DNA of 64,000 nucleotides. Origin: CAIZWU01 sp942492905 (GTDB lineage: Bacteria; Verrucomicrobiota; Verrucomicrobiia; Verrucomicrobiales; V1-33). The DNA lies in NCBI GenBank assembly GCA_942492905.1, contig OW818657.1:3410001-3474000 (forward strand), given 5' to 3'. How positions within the stretch are numbered: the stretch's first letter is position 1; every line of letters begins with the position of its first letter. This document shows, in pieces, positions 44,014 through 53,639 of this stretch. A program made the translations under genes and the position numbers. The notes under the pieces were generated by a model. It was not told where the DNA came from. It ran no database searches and saw nothing but the letters and a program-made list of their open reading frames with translations.

Positions 44014-45543
44014 ATGTTGCGCGTCTCCCTCCTTTTCCTTACCCTCTCCTGTTTCGCTGCCACCCGGCTGTCCGCCGCAGCCCAGCGGCCGAATATTGTC
44101 TACATCCTGACCGATGATCTCGGTTACGGGGATGTGCAGGTCCTCAATCCCAAACGCGGAAAAATCGCCACGGCGGTGCTGGACCGGCTGGCGGCGGAAG
44201 GCATGACCTTCACCGATGCCCACAGCGGCTCGGCAGTCTGCACCCCAACCCGCTATGGAGTCATGACCGGACGTTATGCATGGCGCACCTCCCTGGTGAG
44301 CGGGGTGCTGGGAGGAGTGAGCCCGCCACTGATCGCCGCGGACCGGCTGACGGTGGCGGGGATGCTGCAGCAAGAGGGCTACCACACGGCCTGCATCGGG
44401 AAATGGCACCTGGGATTGGAGTGGGCGAAATGGGAGAGCCCGACAGGAAAGGCCAGCCATCCCCACTGGCAGTTCGACTTCTCGAAGCCATTCCGCCGGG
44501 GTCCGGTGACCCTCGGATTTGATAGTTTCTTTGGCATCAGTGCCTCGCTGGATATGCCGCCCTTTGCTTTCATCGAGCAGGACCGCCTCACCGCGCTGCC
44601 GACTGCGCTGAAAACGTGGGTCCGGGAGGGCCCGGCGGCTCCGGAATTCGAGGCCGTGCAGGTGCTGCCGGCGCTGACCCGCCGTGCCGTGGAAACCATC
44701 GCCGCCCGCGCCCCGGATGCCAAAAACGGCCAGCCCTTCTTTATCTATCTGCCCTACGCCTCGCCGCACACCCCGATTGTCCCCAGCCCGGAGTGGCAGG
44801 GGAAAAGCGGGATCGGTGCCTATGGGGATTTTGTGATGCAGACCGATGCCTGCGTGGGCGAAGTGTTGGCGGCGCTGGAGAAAAACGGGGTGGCGGATAA
44901 CACCCTGGTGATCTTCACCAGCGACAACGGCTGTTCCCCGGCGGCGGATATGGAGGGGCTGGAAAAAAAAGGCCACTTTGCCAGTGCCGGTTTCCGCGGG
45001 GCCAAGGCGGACATCTGGGAAGGCGGGCACCGGGTGCCGTTTTTGGTGCGCTGGCCTGGCAGGATCAAGGCCGGCACCACATCCGGCACGCCAGTCTGCC
45101 ACACCGATTTCATGGCCACCGCGGCCGCTCTCACCGGCACGAAGCTGCCGGAAACCGCGGCGGAGGACAGCTTCAGCCTGCTGCCGGATCTGCTGGGCAG
45201 CGGCCGGAGCACGCGCCCCAGTGTGGTGCATCACAGCATCCACGGCCAGTTCGCGATCCGCGAAGCCTCGTGGAAGCTGGCCTTTTGCCCGGGAAGTGGG
45301 GGCTGGGGCAAGCCGGGGGATTCCGAGGCCCGGACCCAAGGGCTGCCCGCCTCCCAGTTATACGATCTGGCCACCGATCCCGCAGAGGAAAAGAATGTGA
45401 TCGCCAATCATCCGGAAGTGGCCGCACGTCTGACCGCCACCCTGGAAGCGATCATCACCCAAGGACGGAGCACCCCGGGAGCGGGGCAGCAAAATGATAC
45501 CGCCGTCGATTACCATATCGCGCGGCCCAAAGCCCGCCGGTGA
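44014..45543 (+). CDS. Exported arylsulfatase (formylglycine-type, family S1)
   Basis: 509 residues with a Sec signal peptide (MLRVSLLFLTLSCFAATRLSAAA). Metal-binding start RPNIVYILTDDLGYGD, active-site signature CTPTRYGVMTGRY (CxPxR, Cys converted to formylglycine), GKWHLG, and FTSDNGC with the second metal ligands. Length and motifs are standard. Sulfatases of this type remove sulfate from marine or host glycans. A formylglycine-generating enzyme or anSME must be encoded elsewhere. Immediately downstream of the esterase gene. Confidence 0.93.
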   Translation: MLRVSLLFLTLSCFAATRLSAAAQRPNIVYILTDDLGYGDVQVLNPKRGKIATAVLDRLAAEGMTFTDAHSGSAVCTPTRYGVMTGRYAWRTSLVSGVLGGVSPPLIAADRLTVAGMLQQEGYHTACIGKWHLGLEWAKWESPTGKASHPHWQFDFSKPFRRGPVTLGFDSFFGISASLDMPPFAFIEQDRLTALPTALKTWVREGPAAPEFEAVQVLPALTRRAVETIAARAPDAKNGQPFFIYLPYASPHTPIVPSPEWQGKSGIGAYGDFVMQTDACVGEVLAALEKNGVADNTLVIFTSDNGCSPAADMEGLEKKGHFASAGFRGAKADIWEGGHRVPFLVRWPGRIKAGTTSGTPVCHTDFMATAAALTGTKLPETAAEDSFSLLPDLLGSGRSTRPSVVHHSIHGQFAIREASWKLAFCPGSGGWGKPGDSEARTQGLPASQLYDLATDPAEEKNVIANHPEVAARLTATLEAIITQGRSTPGAGQQNDTAVDYHIARPKARR

Positions 45544-45603
45544 ACCTGCTAACCGTAGTGGGGAACCACCGATTCCAGGCATGTAGTCATTCAAGGATTT
45601 TCT

Positions 45604-46925
45604 TTACGTTCCATGGGGGATTTTGTGCGGGTCCGCCGCCTGGAACGGGGAGAGGGACTGGAGTTGTTGCAGGAAGTGGGCGAGGCAGGCGTCGAGGGCT
45701 CCCGGGAGACCGAGTTGGGTGCGCTGGTTTTTGCCGAGGAGGACGGAGAGTTTGCGCAGTTTTACGGCGAGGCTTTTTCCGGACTCGGCGGCGGTGGGGG
45801 CGTTGCCCATGAGCTGATGCCAGACCTGGACGACCATTTTCCTCGCGACGGCGACGACGGCGATGTTGCGCTGGCCTTTGCGGGCGAAGAGCTTCCAGCC
45901 CCATTTCCCCAGCGCGCTGTCACGGCCGGAGCGCAGGACGGCGTGGGCTCCCCGGATGAGGAGGTGGCGCAGGTCGCCGCGCCCGTGTTTCCTGACGCCG
46001 AGGCGGATGTCTTTGCCTTGGCCGCTCTGGCGCTGGCCGGGACTTAAACCCAGATAGGAGACGAGTTGCTGCGGACGCTGGAAGCGGTGGATGTCCCCGA
46101 TCATGGCCAGGAGGGCGAAGGCGTTGATGAGGCCGATGCCGAGGATTTTCATGAGCCGGAGCATGAGGGGTTCACCGCTGACCTGGGCGGCGATGAGGCG
46201 GCGCAGGGTGTCGCGCCGCTCTTTTTGGACTTTGACCTGCTGGAGGTGGTCCGCGAGGAGGGCCTGCTGGAGCGGAGTCCAGTCGTGCTGGCGCATGACC
46301 CACGTGGCAAAGGCGGGGGTTTCCATGCCGCGGCTGCCGGGCCGGACGGCGAATTGGTTGAGGAAGCCTTTGAAAGCGTTGGTGGCGGCGGTGTGATCGG
46401 AGACGGCGCTTTGATGGGCGTGCAGGAAGCTGGCGGCGTCCGGCAGTGACAGGGTCGGGCTGCCAGACGCAGGGGGCGTTTCCGATGAGATAGACTTTGG
46501 CGATGCGCACGGCGGCGATTTTGTCGTTGTCGCAATGGAGGGCGGCGTGGCGCCCGACGTGGGCGCTTTCCAAAACACAGGAGCGGCGGCCGAGGGCGTG
46601 GAGGCGGTGGCAGATCTCGAAGCTGTTGGACCCGGCTTCCATGAGGAAGAGGTCGTCCGGGGTGCCCTGCGTGGCAGCCCAGTCGAGGAAGGCCGTGAGA
46701 GGGCGGTCGGCGTGGGATTCGAGCTGCCGGGCATCGTGCAGGCTGGTGCCGCACAACACGGCCCAGGTGAAGGTATCCGGGTGGCAGTCCAGACCGATGA
46801 TCCTTCCTTTGGCGGAAGGGGCTGGCGCGGGGTAGGTTTCAAGGCCTCCGGCGGCGTTCCCCTGCCGCCCGTCCGCGGGAGGCTGGGGGGGATTTTGGTT
46901 TGGGTGGTTTTGAGGTGGTTTTCAT
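45604..46925 (-). pseudogene. IS110-family transposase, inactivated by frameshifts
   Basis: The C-terminal half (from about 46455 down to 45604) reads as a Transposase_20-type domain: LMKILGIGLINAFALLAMIGDIHRFQRPQQLVSYLGLSP, GRGDLRHLLIRGAHAV. The N-terminal DEDD domain is in a different frame: IIGLDCHPDTFTWAVL, FLMEAGSNSFEICHRL, DKIAAVRIAKVYL, ending near 46455 where frames must switch. No start codon exists in that frame after its in-frame stop; the likely ATG at 46925 (MKTTSKPPK) is in a third frame. So at least two indels separate it from an intact gene. IS110 elements lack clear inverted repeats and none was found. Confidence 0.8.
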
Positions 46926-47267
46926 TGGATTTCCCTGGTGTCCCGGTGAAGGGATGGGGCAACCGGGCATGGGCGGCTGGATGTCCTGGGCTATGGACGG
47001 AAGGTTGCATTCAGGCATCCGGGGTCTTGCGCCCCATGAGAGTGCCTTCCGCCATGATTCAATCACAGAGAGGAGTAGTGAACTCAGCGAAATCATCGAA
47101 TCGTTGGACCTTCAGCCACCCGTGCGTGTTGCAGGCACTCACGTGTTCCTGGAGAGGACATAGCATGGAACTTCACAGTCCGCACCGCGCCGGTTGCTGA
47201 ATGACTTCATACCCTCACGGAAAGCACGGATAGTCAGCGCTTTTTGTCAGCGGCCCGCCCGCCCCCT
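46926..47267. other. Intergenic stretch, probably including an IS110 end
   Basis: 342 bases between the broken transposase and comM. No gene supported. Part likely belongs to the end of the IS110 element, whose exact boundary cannot be set without comparison copies. Confidence 0.4.
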
Positions 47268-48833
47268 TCAAGTCAGCAGGGTGCGGTCCAGGGTGCGGTA
47301 TTGAATGGCTTCGAGGACATGGTCCGCCGTGATGTGATCCACCGCCGCCAGATCGGCGAGGGTGCGCGCGACCTTGAGGATGCGGTCGTGGGCCCGGGCA
47401 CTGAAGTTGAGGTTGGTCATGGCGTGCTCCAGCAAGCCGGAAGCCTCGGAATCGATCACACAATGCTGGCGCAGCAGTCGCGGGCTGAGGGCGCTGTTGC
47501 TGGTGAGGCCGGCGCTCCGGTAACGGTCCTGCTGGAGCGTGCGGGCCGCCATGACGCGGGCGCGGATCTCCGCGGAGCTTTCCTCCGGAGCGGTGGAGGA
47601 GATTTGCCGGTAGTCCACATTCGGCACCTCGACATGAATATCGATCCGGTCGAGCAAAGGACCGCTGATCCGTTGCCGGTAGCGCGTGATCTGCATGGGA
47701 TTGCAGCGGCATTCGCGTTTGGGGTCGCCGTAGTAGCCACACGGACAGGGATTCATGGCGGCCACCAGCATGAATTGGGCGGGGAACGTCATGCTGCCGG
47801 CGGCCCGGGAAATGGTGACCCGGCCATCCTCCAACGGTTGGCGCATGACCTCGAGGGTGGCGCGGTTGAACTCGGGCAGCTCATCCAGAAACAGGACGCC
47901 GTGATGGGCGATGGAGACTTCGCCCGGAGTGGGATTGGTGCCCCCGCCCAGCAGGCCGGCATCCGAGATGGTGTGGTGGGGCGAGCGGAACGGACGGTGG
48001 GCCAGCACGGAATGCCGGGCATCCAGCAGACCGCAGATGCTATGGATGCGGGTGGTCTCGATCGCCTCCTCGCTGGTGAGGGGCGGCATGACGGTGGCGA
48101 CGCGTTTGGCCAGCATGCTTTTCCCGGTGCCGGGCGGACCGACCATCAAAATGTTATGCCCGCCGGCGGCCGCAACTTCCACCGCCCGCTTCACGCTGTG
48201 CTGGCCTTTGACGTCGGAGAAGTCGATGTCGTAAGTCTGATCACAGCGGAACTCTTCAATGGTGCGGTGCCGGACCGGGAGCATACGCTGCAAGCCGGTG
48301 AGGTGGTGCCAGGCCTGCTGCAGGCTGGAAACCCCCACCACCCGGATGCCGGCGACAATGCTGGCTTCCTCCGCATTCTCGGCTGGGATGATGACCTCTT
48401 CCCGGCCCTGCGACCGGGCGGCTAGCGCAATGGAAAGAATGCCCTTTACTGATCGGACCCCGCCATCGAGGGCCAATTCCCCGACAATGGTGCAGCGGTC
48501 GAAAACTGATTTATCAAAGCCGGCCACGCGGTTGGAAATCATGCCGAGGGCCATCGGCAAATCGAAGCTGGGCCCTTCCTTTTTCAGATCCGCGGGAGCG
48601 AGGTTGACGGTGGTGCGTCCGCCGAGGGATCCGGGAAAGGCGCTGTTGGCGATGGCGGTCCAGACGCGGTCCCGGCTTTCCCGGACGGCGGTGTCAGGGA
48701 GGCCGACAATTACGGTGACGGCCTGCATTTCACCGGAACCCGAGGGCCCGGTTTCATTGACCTCCAATTCGACCTCCACGGCATCGACCCCACGCAGGGC
48801 GGCGGAATAGACACGGGTAAATTCGCCAGGCAT
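47268..48833 (-). CDS. comM: YifB/ComM-family Mg-chelatase-like AAA+ ATPase
   Basis: 521 residues from the ATG at 48833 (MPGEFTRVYSAALRG); 14 codons of open frame upstream are not conserved-looking. N-terminal Lon-protease-like fold (VGLPDTAVRESRDRVWTAIANS, VNLAPADLKKEGPSFDLPMALG), AAA+ Walker A MVGPPGTGKSMLAKR, Walker B GVLFLDELPEF, and the C-terminal Mg_chelatase_C with CPCGYYGD Cys. In competent bacteria ComM is a branch-migration helicase in natural transformation. Same strand as pyrF and pyrC. Confidence 0.94.
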   Translation of the reverse strand: MPGEFTRVYSAALRGVDAVEVELEVNETGPSGSGEMQAVTVIVGLPDTAVRESRDRVWTAIANSAFPGSLGGRTTVNLAPADLKKEGPSFDLPMALGMISNRVAGFDKSVFDRCTIVGELALDGGVRSVKGILSIALAARSQGREEVIIPAENAEEASIVAGIRVVGVSSLQQAWHHLTGLQRMLPVRHRTIEEFRCDQTYDIDFSDVKGQHSVKRAVEVAAAGGHNILMVGPPGTGKSMLAKRVATVMPPLTSEEAIETTRIHSICGLLDARHSVLAHRPFRSPHHTISDAGLLGGGTNPTPGEVSIAHHGVLFLDELPEFNRATLEVMRQPLEDGRVTISRAAGSMTFPAQFMLVAAMNPCPCGYYGDPKRECRCNPMQITRYRQRISGPLLDRIDIHVEVPNVDYRQISSTAPEESSAEIRARVMAARTLQQDRYRSAGLTSNSALSPRLLRQHCVIDSEASGLLEHAMTNLNFSARAHDRILKVARTLADLAAVDHITADHVLEAIQYRTLDRTLLT

Positions 48834-48890
48834 GGGATTGGTTATGGATGATGGATACGACGGGTGGCAGGCCACCCCTGGGAAGCCGGC

Positions 48891-49661
48891 CTAACGAGGG
48901 AGGGCGTCCCGGATTTGAGCAGCATAGATGGCGGCGGCCTGGGCGGGGCTCTGGCCGGCAGGGGGATAAAGAATGCCGCGCGAGACATTGATGAGGAGAG
49001 GCGCCTGGCGCTGGCTGGCCGCGAGGGCCTGGACATCGCCGCCCTGGGCTCCGAGGCCGGGCACCAGCAGCGGGAGGTCATCGATTTTTGAGAGGACCTC
49101 TGCCGCGGCATTGGTCAGGCCGAGGACAAATCCCACTTCGGCGGGACGGCCGGCGGCGCGGCGGGCGAGGTCCTGCACCAGTTCAAAAACCTGCCGGCCA
49201 TCGGCGAGGCGCTGCATTTCGATATCCGCTGCTCCCGCGTTGGAGGTGACAGCGAGCAGATAGAGCCCGCGTCCCGCGTAGTCGAGGAAAGGCTCGATGG
49301 AGTCGAAGCCGAGGAAGGGATTCAGGGTGACCGCGTCCACGTCCCAGGTGTCAAAAAAGGCCTTGGCGTAGTATTTCTGGGTCTCACCAATGTCGCTGCG
49401 TTTGGCATCCAGCAGCACGGGGATCTCCGTGGGAATGGCCGCGCGGACTTCCTCAAAGAGGGCAATCCCGGCCGAACCGGTGGCCTCGAAATAGGCGATG
49501 TTGGGCTTGAAGCAGGCTGCGTAAGGAGCGGTTTCGTCGACCGTGCGGAGGAGGAAGTCGCGGACATTCCCCTGGATCAGATCCGGCCGGGGATCGAGGC
49601 CAATGCAGAGATTGCTGCCGGTGGCGGCAATGCGGCGGGCGAGTTTTTCAGTGTAACGCAT
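48891..49661 (-). CDS. pyrF: Orotidine 5'-phosphate decarboxylase
   Basis: 256 residues, the longer type-2 OMP decarboxylase. Converts OMP to UMP, the last step of de novo pyrimidine synthesis. Motifs: CIGLDPRPDL near 19-28, FKPNIAYFEA, catalytic DAKRSDIGET (Asp 85, Lys 87, Asp 90), VTSNAGAADIE, and LVPGLGAQGGDV near the C-terminus binding phosphate. pyrC lies 160 bases upstream on the same strand and comM 57 bases downstream. Confidence 0.95.
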   Translation of the reverse strand: MRYTEKLARRIAATGSNLCIGLDPRPDLIQGNVRDFLLRTVDETAPYAACFKPNIAYFEATGSAGIALFEEVRAAIPTEIPVLLDAKRSDIGETQKYYAKAFFDTWDVDAVTLNPFLGFDSIEPFLDYAGRGLYLLAVTSNAGAADIEMQRLADGRQVFELVQDLARRAAGRPAEVGFVLGLTNAAAEVLSKIDDLPLLVPGLGAQGGDVQALAASQRQAPLLINVSRGILYPPAGQSPAQAAAIYAAQIRDALPR

Positions 49662-49821
49662 GGAGTTCAGTCAGAAGGTCAGGGAGCAAGGTTAGCGGAA
49701 CCGGCCATGAATAGCACAGGCAGGACAGATGACACGGAATAGGTGAAAAAATGTGGGCGGCTTCCAGGAAGGCGGACTTCCAGCGGGCCGGCCCCTGGCG
49801 GCCACGCTGGGAGAGGGCTGC

Positions 49822-51096
49822 CTAGCACCGGTCCACCATGATCTTCCCTCCCAGCAGCACCAGCACGGCGGAGCCCCGCAGCGTCTGGTTGAGGAAAGGG
49901 GAATTATGGGACCGGGACTTCAGGGCTTCCGCCGTGAAGGTGGTCGCAGCCGCCGGGTCAAAGAGAACGGCGTTCACAGCTGAGTCTTCGGCGATGACCG
50001 GGACGTCCAGACCCAGCAGCCGGCGGGGCGCGGCGCAGAAGCGCTCGACGAGTATTTCCCAGGTGAGGAGACCTGGAGCAATCAGATGGTGGTGGAGCGC
50101 CGGCAGCGCGGTCGCCAGCCCCGTGATCCCGAAAGGAGCGGAGCCGAAATCGCGGGTTTTTTCAAACCAGGTGTGGGGCGTGTGGTCGGTGGCGAGAATA
50201 TCGATCACCCCATCGCGCACGGCCTGGAGCAGGGCCAACCGGTCGGATTCCGGGCGCAGGGGAGGTTTCACTTTATACAACGTGTCATAATCGCCCACGG
50301 CCTCGTCGGTGAACAGCAAGTGATGAGGGAAGGCTTCGGCGGTGACGGCCACCCCTTCGCTCTTATAACGGCGGATGGTCTCCACACTGCGGGCCGTGCT
50401 GATGCCGCGGATGTGGATGCGGCTGCCGCAACTTTGAGCGAGCCGGATATCGCGGGCGATGCCAATTTCCTCCGCACAGGGGTGCAGGCCCGGCAGACCC
50501 AGCCGGTAGGACACCGGACCATCGTGCATGGCCCCGGCTCCCGAGATTTCCCTGACATCGCAGGTGGTGGCCACCAGCACATCCAGTCCACGGGCATATT
50601 GGAGGGCGCGGCGCAGCACCTGGGGATTCGCCACTGGGTCCGGGTCATCGGTAATCATCACGGCCCCCCGGGACTGCATTTCGCCGATCTCTGCCAACTC
50701 CTGGCCGAGACGCCCCCGGGTGATACAACCGGCGACTTCAATCGGAATGCGGCCGGTGCGGGCGGCGATCTCCCGCAAACTATGCACCATGCCCCCATTG
50801 TCCACGGCCGGCACGGTATCGGGCATGGCGGTCAACCCCGTGAATCCACCCGCCAGAGCCGCCTCGCAGGCGGTGGCGATGGTTTCGCTGTCCTCCCGTC
50901 CAGGCTCGCGCAGGTGCGCATGCATATCATAAAGGCCGGGCAGGAGGATTTTCCCCGTTCCATCCACCACCCTCACTTCGTCGGGGGCTTGCGAGGGAAA
51001 ACTCCAACGGCCCTCGGCCATCAGCACGTCCCGCACGGTGGTTTCCGTGCCGGGCGACACCACTTTCACATTCCGGATCAGCACACGTTCGTCCAT
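49822..51096 (-). CDS. pyrC: Dihydroorotase
   Basis: 424 residues, class I (PyrC type) dihydroorotase; closes carbamoyl-aspartate to dihydroorotate. Zn ligands in DMHAHLREPG (His 59, His 61), AMPDTVPAVDNGG substrate loop, and LATDHTPH (Asp and His) near residue 295. Followed by AAPRRLLGLD..., the expected C-terminal composite domain. Divergent from the NtrC-like regulator with 323 bases between. Clusters with pyrF, so probably coregulated. Confidence 0.95.
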   Translation of the reverse strand: MDERVLIRNVKVVSPGTETTVRDVLMAEGRWSFPSQAPDEVRVVDGTGKILLPGLYDMHAHLREPGREDSETIATACEAALAGGFTGLTAMPDTVPAVDNGGMVHSLREIAARTGRIPIEVAGCITRGRLGQELAEIGEMQSRGAVMITDDPDPVANPQVLRRALQYARGLDVLVATTCDVREISGAGAMHDGPVSYRLGLPGLHPCAEEIGIARDIRLAQSCGSRIHIRGISTARSVETIRRYKSEGVAVTAEAFPHHLLFTDEAVGDYDTLYKVKPPLRPESDRLALLQAVRDGVIDILATDHTPHTWFEKTRDFGSAPFGITGLATALPALHHHLIAPGLLTWEILVERFCAAPRRLLGLDVPVIAEDSAVNAVLFDPAAATTFTAEALKSRSHNSPFLNQTLRGSAVLVLLGGKIMVDRC

Positions 51097-51419
51097 TTGT
51101 TAATAATCCCGAGTAAACCGGAAGCCGTCCCGCTCCGCAACCATGGATTGCAGCCTGTCCGTATTCCCATCCTTCGCCTTGCCGGTCCGGGCAAGGTTCT
51201 CCCCGTAATCGTATCATGATAATTCTGGAATTATTGCCGGGTGAGAGGACTCATCCTTGACTCATTGGGCGATTTCACTTCAGGGAACATGGATTTTCTC
51301 GTATGTGCGAAATATTTCTCGCCAAATGCTGGAATGGTGTTTAGTTTCTCTGAAATATCAGTCTCACCCGCAGATTTGAAACCCGATTTTCTTCCGACGA
51401 CCCTATAAACACCACGATC
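51097..51419. other. Divergent intergenic region between pyrC and the NtrC-like regulator
   Basis: 323 bases without a gene. The 120 bases before the plus-strand start are AT-rich relative to the surroundings. A perfect palindrome lies at 51219-51234 (see separate entry). No RNA gene seen. Confidence 0.55.
51219..51234. promoter_or_regulatory. Palindromic operator-like site
   Basis: ATAATTC-TG-GAATTAT is a perfect 7-base inverted repeat around two bases, and overlaps a further ATCATGAT palindrome (51213-51220). It stands in the middle of the divergent intergenic region and could be the operator of either gene. No matching second copy was noticed. Confidence 0.35.
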
Positions 51420-52787
51420 ATGGCAAAAATTGTAATCATCGATGACGAAGCTCCCATTTTGGAACTGATCGGACAGGTCGGTCGCCGGATGGGCCATGAG
51501 GTCGCCCTTTTCCAGACCGGCCGCGAAGGCATGACGGGCTTGGAACGGCTCAAACCCGAGCTGCTCATCGTGGATCTCCGCATCCCGGACATGAATGGCC
51601 TGCAAATCATCCAGGAGTGCCGCCAGAAATATCCCCACACGCAGGTAGTGATGGTCACGGGCTATGGCAGCGTGGAAACGGCCGTCGAAGCCATGAAACT
51701 GGGGGCCTTTGATTATCTGACCAAACCCTTCGAGTTGGATGACCTCCAGCGGATCATCAACCGGGCGATCCAGAAGGATGGCAGCCCCGCCCTGGTGCCG
51801 GTGCCGGTGGAAGCTTCTGTCCGCGCCACCGCCTCGTCCCATTTCATCGGCGAAAGCCCGCAGATGAAGGATATCCTGAGGTTGGTGCAAAAAATCGCCG
51901 ACAAGGACAGCCCGGTCCTGCTGGAGGGGGAATTCGGGTCCGGCAAACAGATGGTGGCCCGCACCCTCCATAACAACAGCCGCCGCCACGACGCTCCCTT
52001 CAAGGTATTGCACTGTTCCTCCCTGCCCGAGGATCTGCTGGAGCAGGAACTTTTTGGCAATGCCACCAGCGCCCAGACCATTTTCAAGCGGGCCGAAGGC
52101 GGCACGGTGGTGCTTGAGGAAATCAACATGCTCACGCTGCGTCTGCAAAGCGTGCTCGATTCGTTCCTGGAGGACATCAACACCCGCCGCATGAATGGCA
52201 CCCTGCCCCGGCAGCTCGACTTCCGCTTCATCGCCACCTCCAGCGTGCCCATGGAACAATTGGTGCGTGAAGGCAAATTCCGCGAGGACCTTTATTACCG
52301 TATTTCGGTCATCCCGATGGTGATCCCGCCCCTGCGCAGCCGCCGCGAGGATATCCCGCCCCTGGTGGACCACTTCCTCTCCAATTACAGCCGGCTCACC
52401 GCTTCACCGCTCAAGGAAGTCGACAAATATGCCGCCCGGCTGCTACAGGACTACAACTGGCCCGGCAACGTCGGCGAACTCCAGAACGCCATCGAGCGCG
52501 CCTGCTCCTTTGCGGACGATAAACGAATCCGCCCGGTCGATCTTCCTCCCAAAATCACCCAGAAGGTCGAGATCACGGATGATGAGAATCAGAAGATGAA
52601 ACACACCCTGCCCATCGGCAGCAAGCTGAACGACTTCATCAAAAAGCAGGAACGCCTCTTCATCCGCGAAACCCTCAAATACAACGAGGGCTCCCGCGAA
52701 AAGACTGCCTCGATGCTGGGAGTCTCCATTGCTACCCTTTACCGCAAGATGGGGCTCAAGCTGGAACGTGACAAGCTGATGGGCTGA
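51420..52787 (+). CDS. NtrC-like response regulator with degenerate AAA+ domain (no GAFTGA)
   Basis: 455 residues. Receiver domain with Asp 52 (LLIVDLRIPDMNG) and Lys 102 (YLTKPFE). A sigma-54-interaction-like AAA+ domain at about 143-370 keeps Walker A GEFGSGK and R-finger-like segments (FREDLYYRISV, PLRSRREDIP, NWPGNVGELQNAIE). However the L1 loop reads ELFGNATSAQTIFKRAEGG, without the GAFTGA motif that contacts sigma-54, and Walker B is VVLEEIN instead of LFLDEIG. A Fis-type HTH ends the protein (SREKTASMLGVSIATLYRKMG). It is therefore probably not a sigma-54 activator. No histidine kinase is adjacent. Confidence 0.9.
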   Translation: MAKIVIIDDEAPILELIGQVGRRMGHEVALFQTGREGMTGLERLKPELLIVDLRIPDMNGLQIIQECRQKYPHTQVVMVTGYGSVETAVEAMKLGAFDYLTKPFELDDLQRIINRAIQKDGSPALVPVPVEASVRATASSHFIGESPQMKDILRLVQKIADKDSPVLLEGEFGSGKQMVARTLHNNSRRHDAPFKVLHCSSLPEDLLEQELFGNATSAQTIFKRAEGGTVVLEEINMLTLRLQSVLDSFLEDINTRRMNGTLPRQLDFRFIATSSVPMEQLVREGKFREDLYYRISVIPMVIPPLRSRREDIPPLVDHFLSNYSRLTASPLKEVDKYAARLLQDYNWPGNVGELQNAIERACSFADDKRIRPVDLPPKITQKVEITDDENQKMKHTLPIGSKLNDFIKKQERLFIRETLKYNEGSREKTASMLGVSIATLYRKMGLKLERDKLMG

Positions 52788-52836
52788 TGGCTCCCGGCCG
52801 CGTATCAGGATGATTTTTCCGGGATGCAGGCTGATC

Positions 52837-53505
52837 TCAGACCGCCCGCATGGCCGCGATGGCCGCTTCCATATCCGGAGCGCCAAACAGGGAACTGCCG
52901 GCCACCAGCACATTCGCGCCGGCGGCGGTGGCATCCACCGCCGTTTCCTGCGTGATTCCACCGTCCACCTCAATGTGGTATTTCAGACTGTGTTTTTCAC
53001 GGTAGGCGCTGGCAGCGCGGACGGTGTCGAGGGTGGCCGGGATCAGGGGTTGCCCCCCAAAACCCGGCACGACCGTCATGACCAGCAACAGATCGATCTG
53101 GTCCAGAAAGGGGATCACGGCAGAAAAATCCGTCTCCGGCCGCAGGGACAGTCCCGCCTGACAGCGGGCAGCGCGGATGCGACGCAGCGTTTCCGCGACG
53201 TCGTGTTGCGCCTCCACGTGGATCGTGATGCCATCGGCCCCGGCTTTGATGAAACGGGGTAGAAAATGGTCCGGGCGCTCTATCATGAGATGGACATCCA
53301 GGAAGACATCATTCGTCTTGGAGAGGCATTCCACAAATTGCGGGCCAAAGGTAATATTGTCCACAAAGTGCCCGTCCATCACGTCACAATGCAGCCAGTC
53401 GGCCCCGGCGCGGATGGCACGGGAACATTCGTCAGGAAGCCGGCTCCAGTCAGCTGCGAGGAGGGAGGGAGCGATGATACGGGAAGTGCAGGGATGATGG
53501 ATCAT
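52837..53505 (-). CDS. rpe: Ribulose-phosphate 3-epimerase
   Basis: 222 residues from the ATG at 53505 (MIHHPCTSRIIAPSLLAADW). TIM barrel of the pentose phosphate pathway; interconverts ribulose-5-P and xylulose-5-P. Motifs: IAPSLLAADW, WLHCDVMDGHFVDNITFGP (metal His and Asp), DVHLMIERPD, VMTVVPGFGGQ and IEVDGGI. Standard length. Convergent with the regulator gene, and upstream of it on the same strand is the metallophosphoesterase/GlpT pair. Confidence 0.95.
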   Translation of the reverse strand: MIHHPCTSRIIAPSLLAADWSRLPDECSRAIRAGADWLHCDVMDGHFVDNITFGPQFVECLSKTNDVFLDVHLMIERPDHFLPRFIKAGADGITIHVEAQHDVAETLRRIRAARCQAGLSLRPETDFSAVIPFLDQIDLLLVMTVVPGFGGQPLIPATLDTVRAASAYREKHSLKYHIEVDGGITQETAVDATAAGANVLVAGSSLFGAPDMEAAIAAMRAV

Positions 53506-53639
53506 GTGAAGAGCAGCCGGGAAACGTCCATCCATGGCACGGCATGGCCGGCCTGGCAACTCCGGGACGGCAGCATCGTGGCCAGTCCTTCAGACAGGCA
53601 GGATTTTTCCATTCTCCATCCCTTGAGGTCCCCGCGGGT

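Noticed and set aside
43009..45339. A 776-codon minus-strand frame
   Set aside because: Antisense to the esterase and sulfatase genes, which have intact catalytic motifs.
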